Below, piece after piece: positions 49,281 to 58,386 of a stretch of 64,000 nucleotides of DNA (positions are counted from its first letter, which is position 1; the number at the start of each line of letters is the position of its first letter). Under the pieces are notes generated by a model, which worked only from the letters and a program-made list of their open reading frames with translations, searched no databases and was not told the DNA's origin. The translations under genes and the position numbers were made by a program. The stretch comes from Rubrivivax sp. (lineage in GTDB: Bacteria > Pseudomonadota > Gammaproteobacteria > Burkholderiales > Burkholderiaceae_C): contig JAHBZS010000021.1 in the NCBI GenBank assembly GCA_019635285.1, positions 1-64,000 on the forward strand, in the 5' to 3' direction.

Positions 49281-50678
49281 TCAGCCCAGCCGCGCGCGGT
49301 GCGCGTCGATCTGCGCATGCACCTGCACCGGCGCGGTGCCGCCGATGCTCTGGCGCGAATCCAGCGAGCCGCGCAGCGACAGCCGCTCGAACACCTCCGG
49401 GCCGATCTTCGGGTGAAAGCCCTGCAGCGTGGCCAGCGGCAGCTCGGCCAGGTCCTGCCCCATCTGCATGGCCACCTTCACCGCATGCGCCACCACCTCG
49501 TGCGCGTCGCGGAAGGGCAGGCCCTGCTGCACCAGGTAGTCGGCCAGGTCGGTGGCCGTGGCATAGCCGCGCAGGGCCGCGCGTTCCATCGCCTCGGGCT
49601 TGACCGTGATGCCGCCGACCATCTCGGCCATGATGCGCAAGGTGTCGCGCAAGGTGTCCACGCTGTCGAACAGCGGCTCCTTGTCTTCCTGGTTGTCCTT
49701 GTTGTAGGCCAGCGGCTGGCCTTTCATCAGCGTCAGCAGGCCCATCAGGTGGCCGACCACGCGGCCGGTCTTGCCGCGCGCCAGCTCGGCCACGTCGGGG
49801 TTGCGCTTCTGCGGCATGATCGACGAGCCGGTGCAGTAGCGGTCGGCCAGGTCGATGAAGCCGAAGTTCTGGCTCATCCACAGCACGATCTCTTCCGACA
49901 GGCGCGACACGTGCACCATGCAGATCGACGAGAACGCGGCGAACTCCAGCGCGAAGTCGCGGTCGCTGACGGCGTCCAGGCTGTTGTTGCACAAGCCTTC
50001 GAAGCCCAGCGTCGCGGCCACGCGCTTGCGGTCGATGGGGTAGCTGGTGCCGGCCAGCGCGGCCGCGCCCAGCGGCAGCCGGTTGACGCGGCGGCGTAGG
50101 TCGGCCAGGCGTTCGGCGTCGCGCGCGAACATCTCCACATAGGCCAGCAGGTGGTGCGCAAAGCTCACCGGCTGGGCCACCTGCAGGTGCGTGAAACCGG
50201 GCATCACGGTTTCGGCGTGCCGGGCGGCCAGCTCGACCAGCGCGCGCTGCATCTGCAGCAGCAGCTCGGCCAGGCCGTCGATCTCGGCGCGCAGCCACAG
50301 GCGCACGTCGGTGGCCACCTGGTCGTTGCGGCTGCGCCCGGTGTGCAGCCTTTTGCCGGCATCGCCGACCAGCTGCGTCAGGCGCGCCTCGATGTTCAGG
50401 TGCACGTCTTCCAGGTCCAGCTGCCAATCGAAGCGGCCGGCTTCGATCTCTTCGGTGATCTGCGCCATGCCGCGGCGGATGTCGGCCAGGTCCTGCGCGG
50501 CGATGATGCCTTGCGCCTGCAGCATCTCGGCATGGGCCAGGCTGCCTTCGATGTCGGCGCGCCACAGCCGCTGGTCGAAGCCGACGCTGGCGGTGTAGCG
50601 CTTGACCAGCTCGCTCATCGGCTCGCTGAACAGGGCCGACCAGGCCTGGGCTTTGTTGTCTAGCGGGTTCGCGGACAT
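49281..50678 (-). CDS. argH: Argininosuccinate lyase
   Basis: Last step of arginine synthesis: argininosuccinate to arginine and fumarate. 465 residues. Fumarase/aspartase superfamily signature [16 protein letters not shown] with the catalytic serine, [18 protein letters not shown], and [20 protein letters not shown]. The start at 50678 is by homology; the frame extends farther upstream only by chance. No other arginine genes are present. Divergent from the histidine kinase gene. Confidence 0.96.
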   Translation of the reverse strand: MSANPLDNKAQAWSALFSEPMSELVKRYTASVGFDQRLWRADIEGSLAHAEMLQAQGIIAAQDLADIRRGMAQITEEIEAGRFDWQLDLEDVHLNIEARLTQLVGDAGKRLHTGRSRNDQVATDVRLWLRAEIDGLAELLLQMQRALVELAARHAETVMPGFTHLQVAQPVSFAHHLLAYVEMFARDAERLADLRRRVNRLPLGAAALAGTSYPIDRKRVAATLGFEGLCNNSLDAVSDRDFALEFAAFSSICMVHVSRLSEEIVLWMSQNFGFIDLADRYCTGSSIMPQKRNPDVAELARGKTGRVVGHLMGLLTLMKGQPLAYNKDNQEDKEPLFDSVDTLRDTLRIMAEMVGGITVKPEAMERAALRGYATATDLADYLVQQGLPFRDAHEVVAHAVKVAMQMGQDLAELPLATLQGFHPKIGPEVFERLSLRGSLDSRQSIGGTAPVQVHAQIDAHRARLG

Positions 50679-50720
50679 CGGCGGTTGACAATGAGATACG
50701 ACGCGTGCGCCGGGAGTCCT

Positions 50721-50726
50721 TATTAT
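50721..50726 (+). promoter_or_regulatory. Candidate -10 for the two-component operon
   Basis: TATTAT lies ten bases before the kinase ATG at 50737. A consensus TTGACA is at 50685-50690, but 30 bases away, too far to be its -35, so the full promoter is unclear. Confidence 0.4.
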
Positions 50727-50736
50727 CGACGGGGCC

Positions 50737-51966
50737 ATGTCACGCACGCCGGTCAGGAGGGCGCCGGGCCGCCCCAGGTTCTCCGATGCCTCGCTGCGTC
50801 TGCGTGATGCCGCCGCGCCGGCCCCCGCGGACAGCGACCCCGCCGGCAGCGAGACGCGCCCGGCCAGCGTCTGGCCGGCCAGCACGCGCCCCGCCGGCCT
50901 GGACTCGGTGTCCTTCGTGCCCACGCACTTCGATCCGCTGCTCGAACAGAAGGCGCGCGACACGCAGCACGCCGGCGTGGCGCTGGACATGTGCCACCCG
51001 ATGCTGGCGCTGCGCGTGGTGCTGGGCGTGCAGGCGGTGCTGGCCGTTGGCGCGCTGGTTGGCGCGGCCGGTGCCGGCGACTGGCTGGCGCGCCAGTCCA
51101 CCGCCATGTTCGTCGGCCTGGCCGGCACCTTGCTGTGGCTGGTGTCGGTGTGTGCCTGCAAGAGCGTGCTGGCGCGCCGCCCGCCCGCGCTGCGCCTGGC
51201 CGGCTTGCTGGCGCTGGGCGCGGCTGCGGCGCTGCTGGCCTGGTGGCCGCTGGGCTGGGCCGGCCTGGCCGGCGGGGCCGGTGGGGCCGGCGGGGCGCCG
51301 GGCCTGACGCTGCTGGGCATCGGCCTGGCCGGCGCCGGGTTGGCCGGCGCGGCCTGGGCCTGGCTGGAATGGCGCGCGAGGCTGTGGCAGCCGGTGGACG
51401 CCAGCGTGCGCCTGGCCGAGCTGCAGTCGCGCATCCGCCCCCACTTCCTTTTCAACGCGCTGAACACTGCGCTGGCGCTGGTGCGCGTGGACCCGGCGCG
51501 CGCCGAGCGCGTGCTCGAGGACCTGGCGCAGTTGTTCCGCGTGGCCCTGGCCGATGCCGGCGAGTCGGTGTCGCTGGACGAGGAGATCCACCTGGCGCAG
51601 CGCTACCTGGCGATCGAGCAGATCCGCTACGGCGACCGGCTGCAGCTGCATTGGGACATCGACCCGCGCGTCGGCCGCGCGCGCGTGCCGCCGCTGGTGC
51701 TGCAGCCGCTGGTGGAGAACGCGGTGCGCCACGGCGTGGAGCCGTCGCTACAGGGCGCGCAACTGTGGGTGCAGGCCGAAGCCAGGCGCGGGCAGGCGGT
51801 GGTGCTGGTCAGCAACACGGTGCCCGACGCGCCGTCGCAGCCCGGCCACGGCATGGCGCTGCACAACGTGCGCGAGCGGCTGCGCCTGCTGCACGACGTG
51901 GCCGGCCAATGCGACGTGTGGCGCGAAGGCGAGCTGTTCCGCGCGCGCATCATCGTGCCGTTGTGA
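50737..51966 (+). CDS. LytS/AlgZ-type sensor histidine kinase
   Basis: 409 residues. A Pro/Ala-rich cytosolic N-terminus (about 85 residues), four closely spaced membrane helices (about 90-215, the last pair Gly/Ala-rich) with no sizeable external domain, then a His_kinase domain: phosphoacceptor His in [15 protein letters not shown], and ATP-binding N and G boxes in [12 protein letters not shown] and [16 protein letters not shown]. This is the AlgZ (FimS) class, which senses from within the membrane and pairs with a LytTR response regulator, encoded next. Signal unknown. Confidence 0.9.
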   Translation: MSRTPVRRAPGRPRFSDASLRLRDAAAPAPADSDPAGSETRPASVWPASTRPAGLDSVSFVPTHFDPLLEQKARDTQHAGVALDMCHPMLALRVVLGVQAVLAVGALVGAAGAGDWLARQSTAMFVGLAGTLLWLVSVCACKSVLARRPPALRLAGLLALGAAAALLAWWPLGWAGLAGGAGGAGGAPGLTLLGIGLAGAGLAGAAWAWLEWRARLWQPVDASVRLAELQSRIRPHFLFNALNTALALVRVDPARAERVLEDLAQLFRVALADAGESVSLDEEIHLAQRYLAIEQIRYGDRLQLHWDIDPRVGRARVPPLVLQPLVENAVRHGVEPSLQGAQLWVQAEARRGQAVVLVSNTVPDAPSQPGHGMALHNVRERLRLLHDVAGQCDVWREGELFRARIIVPL

Positions 51967-52042
51967 ACGAGCCCCTACGCGCTTCGCGCGCCAGCCAGCC
52001 TGCATGCCGACTGGCCCTCGCCTACGAGCGCCAACAGCGTCC

Positions 52043-52089
52043 CCGCTGCGGGCACCGCTGGCGGCCCAGCAGAGCCGGTCCCGCGGCGG
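52043..52089. repeat. Stem-loop in the kinase-regulator spacer
   Basis: CCGCTGCGGG (52043-52052) and CCCGCGGCGG (52080-52089) form a 10-base stem with one mismatch. It lies in the 181-base gap between kinase and regulator genes. It could attenuate transcription, stabilise the kinase mRNA, or be a dispersed intergenic repeat. Confidence 0.4.
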
Positions 52090-52147
52090 TCGCTTGGTTC
52101 CCCCGTTTGCGCTCATGCCGTCGTGCGGCCCCGAGCAGCGCCTGCTT

Positions 52148-52924
52148 ATGACGCCGCCTCTTCGGATCCTGCTGGTCGACGACGAGCCGCTGGCGCGGCT
52201 GCGCCTGCGCGCGCTGCTGCAGGAGTGCGCCGACCCCGCCAGCGACATCGTCGGCGAGGCCGGCGACGCCGACACGGCGCTGGCGCTGCTGCGCGAGCGC
52301 GGCTGCGACCTGTTGCTGCTGGACATCGGCCTGCCCGGGCGCAGCGGCATGCAGCTGGCCGCCGGCTTGCGTGCGCTGGCACCGCCGCCCAGCGTGGTCT
52401 TCGTCACCGCGCATGCCGAGCATGCGCTGCAGGCCTTCGAGCTGGATGCCGTGGACTACCTGACCAAGCCGGTGACGCGCGAGCGCCTGCGCTCGGCGCT
52501 GCAGCGCGTGGCGCAGCGCCGCCGCAGCGTGGACGCGCCGGTGGCCGCGGGCGCGTCGAGCGTGCTGGTGGTGCACGACCGCGGCCGCGTGCTGCGCCTG
52601 CCGCTGGCCGACGTGCTGTACCTGAAGGCCGAGTTGAAGTACGTCACCTTGCGCACCGCCGTGCACAGCTATGTGCTGGACGACCCGCTGAGCGAGCTGG
52701 AGCAGCGCCTGGGCGACGGCTTTCTGCGCGTGCACCGCAACGCGCTGGTGGCGCGCTGGGCGGTGCGGGCGCTGCAACGCCGCCGCGGCGACGGCCCCAG
52801 CGGCGCCGGCGGCGACGAGGGCCATGCCGAGCACTGGGCGGTGCAAGTGGCGCCCACCGGTGAATGGCTGGCCGTGTCGCGGCGGCAGCTGGCGGCGGTG
52901 CGGGAGGCGCTGAGTGGGAGCTGA
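52148..52924 (+). CDS. LytTR-family response regulator (AlgR-like)
   Basis: 258 residues. Receiver domain 1-120 with the acidic pair in LLVDDEPLAR, phosphoacceptor Asp in LLLLDIGLPGRSGMQ, and Lys in AVDYLTKPVTRERL. A LytTR DNA-binding domain follows (residues 135-255; LADVLYLKAELKYVTLRT, DGFLRVHRNALVARWAV), with an acidic/Gly-rich insertion. Such regulators act on direct-repeat sites upstream of target promoters. Partner of the kinase upstream; targets cannot be read from here. Confidence 0.92.
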   Translation: MTPPLRILLVDDEPLARLRLRALLQECADPASDIVGEAGDADTALALLRERGCDLLLLDIGLPGRSGMQLAAGLRALAPPPSVVFVTAHAEHALQAFELDAVDYLTKPVTRERLRSALQRVAQRRRSVDAPVAAGASSVLVVHDRGRVLRLPLADVLYLKAELKYVTLRTAVHSYVLDDPLSELEQRLGDGFLRVHRNALVARWAVRALQRRRGDGPSGAGGDEGHAEHWAVQVAPTGEWLAVSRRQLAAVREALSGS

Positions 52925-53339
52925 AGTCGCTTTGACTGGGTGCTAGCAGGGCTGCCGTTGTATTGCTGTTTGGCGCAGCGTCGAAGGACAGCGAAAGACT
53001 GGACTGAGACATTCGCGTTGGCGGGCCGAAAGTCAGCACCGGCCGAGACCGGTCCTTCGCGCCGGCTCGCCCCGAAGGACCGCTGCAATCACAAAGCGAT
53101 CGCTACCTGCCAAGTTGCAGCGCCTGGACGACCGCTTCCACTTCGGACGAACTCACCAAGCCGACCCAATGCAGCCGCTCGGTCGCTCGCCAAGCCGTCG
53201 GTCAGGCCTTCGGTAGGTCACAAGGCACGACTCGAACCCAGGCCGCTGAACCCGTTGGGGCGAGCCCACCGTGAGCAACAGGTCGACCGGCGCCACTGGG
53301 ACGGAGAGATTGCTCGCTGATTTCTGCGCGCACTGAAGC
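52925..53339. other. 415-base intergenic stretch, no gene recognised
   Basis: The composition is less GC-rich than the genes around it. Short frames exist on both strands but none has a ribosome site or recognisable motif. The minus-strand text from about 53088 to 52930 reads like the scraps often left by dispersed intergenic repeats, but I cannot identify one. It marks the left border of the rearranged region. Confidence 0.4.
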
Positions 53340-54413
53340 TCAGTCGGCGCTCGGCGACGCGGCTCCGGCCCGGTATTCGCCGGGGGTGCGGCCCGTCCAG
53401 CGCTTGAAGGCATGGCGAAAGCTCGCGGCGTCGCTGAAACCCAGGGCGGCGGCGATGTCGTCGACCTCGAGGAACGAGGTCGACAGGTAGTCGACGGCCA
53501 AGGCTTGGCGCACGCTCGCCAGCAGTTCCTTGTAGGTCGTCCCCTCCTCGTCGAGCCGTCGCCGCAGCGTCCGGGCGGTGATACACAGCACCGCCGCGAT
53601 CTCGTCGATGCCGGGAAAGCGGCCCGGTGTTCGCGTCAGTTCGGCGTATACCCGGCGGCTCGTGCCCGAGTTCCACTTGTGGTCCTCCAACAACTTGGCG
53701 CAGGCTGCCGAGACCTGGGTCGCGGCGATGGGGTTCGCGAATTGGGGTGGCCGGTCCAGCCACTCGACTGGGTAGTCCACTTGCGTGCGAGGCTGATCGA
53801 AGGCGACGGTGCATTCGAGCACCCGTTCCAACAGGCCGGCATGCCTCGGACGCGGCAACGCGAAGCCCGCGCGCGCGGGCACGCACCAGGCGCCCATCAC
53901 GTGCTTCGTAAGGCTGACGTGCGTGCCGAGCTGCATTTCCAGCAGCGCGCGAAACAGATCGGTATCGACGTCGGGCAGCGCGGCTTCGTCGAGGGTCGGG
54001 AGAACCCATGAGGCCACGTCGTGCTCCACCTCGAAGGCAATCCGCATGACCGGTGTGGCAAGTGCGTGATAGCGCACGGCGAGTTCGCAGGCACTGCGCA
54101 TCGACTCGGCGCACGCCAACGCATAGCCGTACATGCCGTAGTCGGTGAGGCGCATCCCGCCCCCCACGAGTGCGGCCCACCCCGCCTTTGGCGACAGCCT
54201 GCCGGCGTTACGGCACACCACGAGGAACTGATGGACCGAGATCCGAGTGTGGGCACTCGAGGCTTCGGCCTGCGACAGACTGGAGCCGGCCAGCAGCAGC
54301 TTGGTGTCCACCCCCAGTTCACTCAGGGCGCGCATGACGGCGTGCACCTTGAACGGCGCGTACCGCCTTTCGTGTAGCGCAAGCGCCGTGTTCGGTCTCG
54401 GTGTCGTACTCAT
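53340..54413 (-). CDS. AraC-family regulator with OruR/ArgR-type N-terminal domain
   Basis: 357 residues. An N-terminal Arabinose_bd-like domain (residues 20-220; SELGVDTKLLLAGSSLSQAE) and two C-terminal helix-turn-helices (PGIDEIAAVLCITARTLRRR, then EVDDIAAALGFSDAASFRHA and FKRWTGRTPGEYR). This layout is common beside lipid or amino acid catabolic genes. Its first 24 codons and about 55 upstream bases are repeated at 56484-56607. It probably controls the lipase or the acyl-CoA/PHA operon to its right; this is inference. Confidence 0.88.
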   Translation of the reverse strand: MSTTPRPNTALALHERRYAPFKVHAVMRALSELGVDTKLLLAGSSLSQAEASSAHTRISVHQFLVVCRNAGRLSPKAGWAALVGGGMRLTDYGMYGYALACAESMRSACELAVRYHALATPVMRIAFEVEHDVASWVLPTLDEAALPDVDTDLFRALLEMQLGTHVSLTKHVMGAWCVPARAGFALPRPRHAGLLERVLECTVAFDQPRTQVDYPVEWLDRPPQFANPIAATQVSAACAKLLEDHKWNSGTSRRVYAELTRTPGRFPGIDEIAAVLCITARTLRRRLDEEGTTYKELLASVRQALAVDYLSTSFLEVDDIAAALGFSDAASFRHAFKRWTGRTPGEYRAGAASPSAD

Positions 54414-54467
54414 GACGTGTCCTTAAGTCGCACTGTCGCCTTCCGCATTCTCCACACGGAGAACCCG
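54103..54467. repeat. Parent copy of a duplicated regulator segment
   Basis: Two parts of this segment, 54103-54155 (inside the AraC gene) and 54343-54467 (its 5' end and upstream region), recur almost identically at 56432-56484 and 56484-56607. The 187 bases between the two parts are missing from the second copy. Confidence 0.85.
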
Positions 54468-54480
54468 GGGCGGTTCAATC

Positions 54481-54651
54481 GGCTACCTCACGCCGCCGGT
54501 GGGCCTGAACCTGATCGTCGCCATGGCGGCCTTCAAGGTGGCCTTCGGCACCATCGTCAGGTCGGTGATCCCGTTCATCACCATCATGCTGATCTGGCTG
54601 GTGATCGTGATCGTCTACCCGACCCTGTCGCTGGGCTTGCTGGGCAGATGA
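54481..54651 (+). pseudogene. C-terminal fragment of a TRAP transporter large permease (DctM)
   Basis: 57 codons that begin abruptly at GYLTPPVGLNLIVAMAAFKV and run to a stop, with two membrane helices (up to LGLLGR). This is the extreme C-terminus of a DctM-type permease; the preceding 370 or so residues are absent and the sequence upstream is the AraC promoter region. Its TGA overlaps the ATG of the aminotransferase remnant, the arrangement expected of an old operon. Confidence 0.82.
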
Positions 54652-55304
54652 ACACCGACGCCGCGCTGCGCGAGCGCGCGGCGCGCGTCATCCCCGGCGG
54701 CCTGTGGGCCACACGCGCGCGCAGGGCCTGCCGGCCGGCTATCCGCAGTTCTTCTCGCGCGCCGATGGCTGCCGGCTGTGGGATGCCGACAGGCCGCGAG
54801 TACATCGACTTCATGTGCAGCTGGGGCCCGGTGATGCGGGGCCATCACGATGCCGACGTGGATGCCGCTGCCGCTGCCCAGGCACGTGCAGGCGATGTGA
54901 TGAACGGCCCGGCCCCGGTGCTGGTGGACCTGGCCGAGTTCTTCACCGCCTTGGTCGCGCATGCCGACTGGGCGCTGTTCGCGAAGAACGGCACCGACGC
55001 GACGACGATTGGCGTGACCACCGCGCGCGCCGCGACGCGCAAGCGCAAGCTGCTGCTGGCGCGCGGCGCCTGCCACGGCGCGGCGCGCGCGCGAGGCCGC
55101 GGCGTCGATCTTCGTCACCAGCTCGTTCTGGCGCGGCGCCGTGGCCATGGCCTCGGCACTGGCCACCTTGCGCAAGCTGCAGGCGCTGGACGGCATCACC
55201 CACATGCAGGCGATGGGCCAGCGGCTGCGCAATGGCCTGGACGCGCAGGCGAGGGCCATAGCTTCGACATCCGCCAGAGTGGCCCGCCGCAGATCGGCGC
55301 ATAG
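54648..55304 (+). pseudogene. Degraded class III aminotransferase (glutamate-1-semialdehyde aminomutase-like)
   Basis: Starts as MNTDAALRERAARVIPGGLW, switches frame near 54704 (GHTRAQGLPAGYPQFFSRAD), returns near 54790 (REYIDFMCSWGPVMRGHH), loses a large middle part near 55080 (the PLP lysine region is not visible), resumes in a third frame (IFVTSSFWRGAVAMASALAT) and ends with SFDIRQSGPPQIGA. At least three frame changes plus an internal deletion leave about 215 of an expected 430 or more codons. Clearly non-functional. The next 200 bases (55305-55504) are unassigned. Confidence 0.8.
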
Positions 55305-55504
55305 GATTCCCAAACGCTCCCTCGAAATCCCCGACGCGGGAGCCGAGGTCGGCCAGGCTCGCGGGCGAACTGGCCGACGCGTTGCACCAGCACCTGTTGG
55401 CGCAGCAGCGGGTGCGGCGCGGGATGAGGCGGGATGTGGTGATCACGCCTGTGGGGCAGCAGGCCCTGCGCTTCCGTTGTCGGCGCCGTGAGGCGGCGCG
55501 GCGC

Positions 55505-56380
55505 CTACCCCGCGTGCGCGCGCAGCCAGGCCACGATGTCGGCGGTGACCTCGTCGCGGTTGGTCTCGTTCAGGATTTCGTGGCGGCCACCCGGGTACAG
55601 CTTCACCGTCACATCGGCCAGGCCGGCATCGTGGTAGCGCTGGCCCAGCAACTGGATCAGCGCGCCGCCGCCGGCCAGCGGGTCGGCGTCGCCCGACGCG
55701 ATCAGCACCGGCAGGTCACGGCGGATGCCGGCCAGCCGCGCCGGGTCGGCCACCCGGGGTGCGGGTTCGAACAGGGCGGGAATCACATCGGCCGGCACGT
55801 CCCAGCCGCACCAGGGGTTCGCCACGTAGGCGTCCACCTCGGCGGGGTCGCGGGACAGCCATTCGTAGCCCGTGCGGTGCTCGAAGCCCGCGTTGAAAGC
55901 TTCGAGACCGGCGGGGGCGTCGGCGGGAGCGTTGGCCATGGCGGCGGCGAATGCGTCCAGCGCGGTCGAGCCGGACAGCACTACGCCCGCCCAGGGGGCG
56001 GCGTGGTCGAGCAGGGCCGCCTGCGCGGCGAACGAGCCCATCGAATGCCCGAAGAGGAACAGCGGCAGGCCGCCGTGCCGCGCGCGAAGCGCGGCGCCGA
56101 ACTGGACCACATCGGCGATCAGGCCGCCGAACCCGGCGGCACCGAAGTCGCCCAGCCGTCCGTTGGCGGTGCGTCCGTGCCCGCGGTGGTCGACCGCGTG
56201 GACCACGAAGCCGGCGGTGTTCAGCGCGTGGGCAAAGCGGTCGTAGCGCTCTCCGTGTTCGGCCAGCCCGTGGGCGATCTGCACCACGCCGGCGGGCTGG
56301 TCGTCCACGTCGGACCAGGTGTAGGTCACCACGCGGGTGCCGTCGGCGTCGGAGAGGAAGGAGGAAGTGGAGGTCGTCAT
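55505..56380 (-). CDS. Alpha/beta hydrolase, monoacylglycerol lipase/lysophospholipase type
   Basis: 291 residues of the serine aminopeptidase S33/lysophospholipase family. Motifs: VVQIAHGLAEHGERYDRFA, VVHAVDHRGHGRT, nucleophile elbow FLFGHSMGSFAAQAALLD, acid in LIASGDADPLAGG, His in YPGGRHEILNETNRDEVTA, so the triad is complete. It likely releases fatty acids from glycerides. The frame is open back to the AraC-remnant ATG at 56554, giving a possible 349-residue fusion; the ATG at 56380 is the natural start by homology. Confidence 0.87.
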   Translation of the reverse strand: MTTSTSSFLSDADGTRVVTYTWSDVDDQPAGVVQIAHGLAEHGERYDRFAHALNTAGFVVHAVDHRGHGRTANGRLGDFGAAGFGGLIADVVQFGAALRARHGGLPLFLFGHSMGSFAAQAALLDHAAPWAGVVLSGSTALDAFAAAMANAPADAPAGLEAFNAGFEHRTGYEWLSRDPAEVDAYVANPWCGWDVPADVIPALFEPAPRVADPARLAGIRRDLPVLIASGDADPLAGGGALIQLLGQRYHDAGLADVTVKLYPGGRHEILNETNRDEVTADIVAWLRAHAG

Positions 56381-56431
56381 CGTTTCATTCTCGGTTCGCT
56401 GTGGTGCTGCACGACCCAGGGAAAACGGCAA

Positions 56432-56554
56432 GACTCGGCGCACGCCAACGCATAGCCGAACATGCCGTAGTCGGAGAGGCGCATGCACCTTGAACGGCGC
56501 GTACCGCTTTTCGCGCGGCGCAAGCGCCGTGTTCGGTCTCGGTGTCGTACTCAT
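56432..56554 (-). pseudogene. Remnant of a second AraC-type regulator gene
   Basis: The ATG at 56554 opens MSTTPRPNTALAPREKRYAP, nearly identical to the N-terminus of the intact regulator at 53340-54413. After 25 codons the sequence jumps across a 187-base deletion into a distant part of the gene in the wrong frame, which then stops resembling it at 56432. The reading frame continues without a stop into the lipase gene. The upstream region of the regulator is also duplicated, to 56607. Confidence 0.85.
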
Positions 56555-56607
56555 GACGTGTCCTGGAATCGCACTGTCGCCTTCGGCAATCTCCACACGG
56601 AGAACCC
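56432..56607. repeat. Second, deleted copy of the regulator segment
   Basis: Matches 54103-54155 and 54343-54467 with few differences. Both copies have the same orientation, so they are direct repeats about 2.1-2.3 kb apart that bracket the lipase and the decayed genes and could recombine. Confidence 0.85.
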
Positions 56608-56665
56608 AGGGAAACTCCTTAGCCACTGTCCTCGGCGATGCGCATCCTGTCCTCGCCCGACATTT

Positions 56666-56677
56666 ACGCTGAAGCGT
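56666..56677. promoter_or_regulatory. Small palindrome before the acyl-CoA/PHA operon
   Basis: ACGCT-GA-AGCGT lies about 70 bases before the acyl-CoA ligase ATG, within the only candidate promoter region for the six-gene operon. A possible operator; the protein that binds is unknown. Confidence 0.3.
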
Positions 56678-56747
56678 TCAGACCCGACAGTCCTGCTCCA
56701 GCAAGCCACCTCGCAGAGCGCGGTGTCAACACAAGCAGGAGACATGC

Positions 56748-58379
56748 ATGGGCACTCGCCACTGGACCCAGTCGTACGCCGACATCCCCGCCGAGATCGA
56801 TGCCGATCGCTACGCGTCAATGGTCGATCTGTTGGACGCCGCGCTCAAGCGCCACGCCTCGCGTCCCGCGTTCAAGGCGTTCGGCCAGACCTTGAACTAC
56901 GCCGACGTCGACCGGCTGTCGCGCTCGTTCGCGTCCTACCTGCAGACCAAGCTGGGCGTACGCCAGGGCGACCGCGTCGCGGTGATGATGCCGAACCTGC
57001 TGGCGTTCCCGGTCACGCTGCTGGGCATCATGCGCGCCGGCGCGGTGCAGGTGAATGTGAATCCGTTGTACACGCCGCGCGAACTCGAGCACCAGCTCAA
57101 TGATGCCGGCGTCGAGACGATCGTCGTCTTCAACGGTTCGACGCCGACGCTGGCCGAGGTGCGCGCCAACACCGGCCTGAAGACGGTCATCACGGTCGGC
57201 GTCGGCGACGCCAGCGGCGCCACGCTGCCGAGCCCGCCGGTTGATGCACGGCTCGGCGAGTCGGTCTCCTTCGCCGAGGCGCTGGCCCAGGGCGGCGGGC
57301 TGCCGCTGCGGCCTGTGGCGCTGACCGGCGACGACCTGCTGTTCCTGCAATACACCGGCGGCACGACCGGGCTGTCCAAGGGCGCCGCGCTGTCGCACCG
57401 AAATCTCGTCGCCAACACCGAGCAGTTCAAGGCCTTCATGCCGGTGGCGGTGAAAGAGGGCGAGGAGGTGCTGGTGACGGCGATCCCGCTGTACCACATC
57501 TTCGCGCTGATGGTGTCGCTGAGCTATCTGTCGGTGGGCGCCGAGAACTGGCTCGTCGCCAACCCGCGCGACATGGATGGCTTCGTCGGCGTGTTGGCGC
57601 AGGCCAGGCCGACGGTCTTCATGGGCGTCAACACGCTGTACGGCGGGCTCGTGCAGCACCCCAAGCTCGGCGAAGTGGACTGGTCACGCCTGAAGATCGC
57701 GATCGGCGGCGGCGCTGCCGTGGTCGGGGCGGTGTCCGACCGCTGGAAGGCCATCACGGGCCACTTCATTCGCGAGGGCTACGGCCTGTCGGAAACCTCG
57801 CCGGTGGTGTCGTTCAACCCGGCCTACATCACCGAGTTCACCGGCACGACCGGCCTGCCGATGCCGTCGACCGACGTCAAGCTGCTCGACGACAAGGACC
57901 TCGAAGTGGGGCTGGGGCAGCCGGGAGAGATCTGCGTCAAGGGGCCGCAGGTGATGCGCGGCTACTGGGAGAAGCCCGACGCGAACGCCACCGCGTTCAC
58001 GAGCGACGGCTACTTCCGCACCGGCGACATCGGCGTCTTCGACGACAAGGGCTTCCTGAAGATCGTTGACCGCAAGAAGGACATGATCATCGTCTCGGGC
58101 TTCAACGTCTATCCGAACGAGGTCGAGGCCGTGGTCGCCAACTGCCCCGGCGTGGCCGAGGCGGCGTGCATCGGCGTGCCGCATGCGAAAACCGGCGAGG
58201 CCGTCAAGCTGTTCGTCGTCCGCCTGCCGGGCGCCGGCGTGACGGAGGCCGAGGTGATCGCGCATTGCCGTGCCGGCATGACCGGCTACAAGGTGCCGAG
58301 CGTCGTGCGCTTCGTCGACGCGCTGCCGAAATCCAACGTCGGCAAGATTCTCCGGCGCGAGCTGCGCAACGTCGATTGA
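56748..58379 (+). CDS. Fatty acyl-CoA ligase (AMP-forming)
   Basis: Activates a fatty acid to acyl-CoA with ATP, at the membrane or in the cytosol. 543 residues of the ANL superfamily: P-loop-like YTGGTTGLSKGAALSHRNL, EGYGLSETSPVVSFNP, hinge motif DGYFRTGDIGVFDDKGFLKI, and the C-terminal catalytic Lys in PKSNVGKILRREL. FadD-like by length and layout; chain-length preference unknown. An AGGAG ribosome site is present. First gene of the operon with PhaZ, MaoC and PhaC genes; the next starts 7 bases after its stop. Confidence 0.9.
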   Translation: MGTRHWTQSYADIPAEIDADRYASMVDLLDAALKRHASRPAFKAFGQTLNYADVDRLSRSFASYLQTKLGVRQGDRVAVMMPNLLAFPVTLLGIMRAGAVQVNVNPLYTPRELEHQLNDAGVETIVVFNGSTPTLAEVRANTGLKTVITVGVGDASGATLPSPPVDARLGESVSFAEALAQGGGLPLRPVALTGDDLLFLQYTGGTTGLSKGAALSHRNLVANTEQFKAFMPVAVKEGEEVLVTAIPLYHIFALMVSLSYLSVGAENWLVANPRDMDGFVGVLAQARPTVFMGVNTLYGGLVQHPKLGEVDWSRLKIAIGGGAAVVGAVSDRWKAITGHFIREGYGLSETSPVVSFNPAYITEFTGTTGLPMPSTDVKLLDDKDLEVGLGQPGEICVKGPQVMRGYWEKPDANATAFTSDGYFRTGDIGVFDDKGFLKIVDRKKDMIIVSGFNVYPNEVEAVVANCPGVAEAACIGVPHAKTGEAVKLFVVRLPGAGVTEAEVIAHCRAGMTGYKVPSVVRFVDALPKSNVGKILRRELRNVD

Positions 58380-58386
58380 GGCGCAC

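Noticed and set aside
50685-50726. TTGACA and TATTAT read as one promoter before the histidine kinase
   Set aside because: The spacing is 30 bases, far from the usual 16-19, so only the -10 is kept as a candidate.
53218-53260. tRNA T-loop-like sequence (GGGTTCGAGTC on the minus strand)
   Set aside because: The bases flanking the loop do not pair into a T stem and no acceptor or anticodon arm can be drawn around it.
54103-56607. Direct repeats considered as ends of a transposon or integrated element
   Set aside because: No transposase or integrase lies between them, and the repeats are parts of a regulator gene rather than terminal inverted repeats or an att site.
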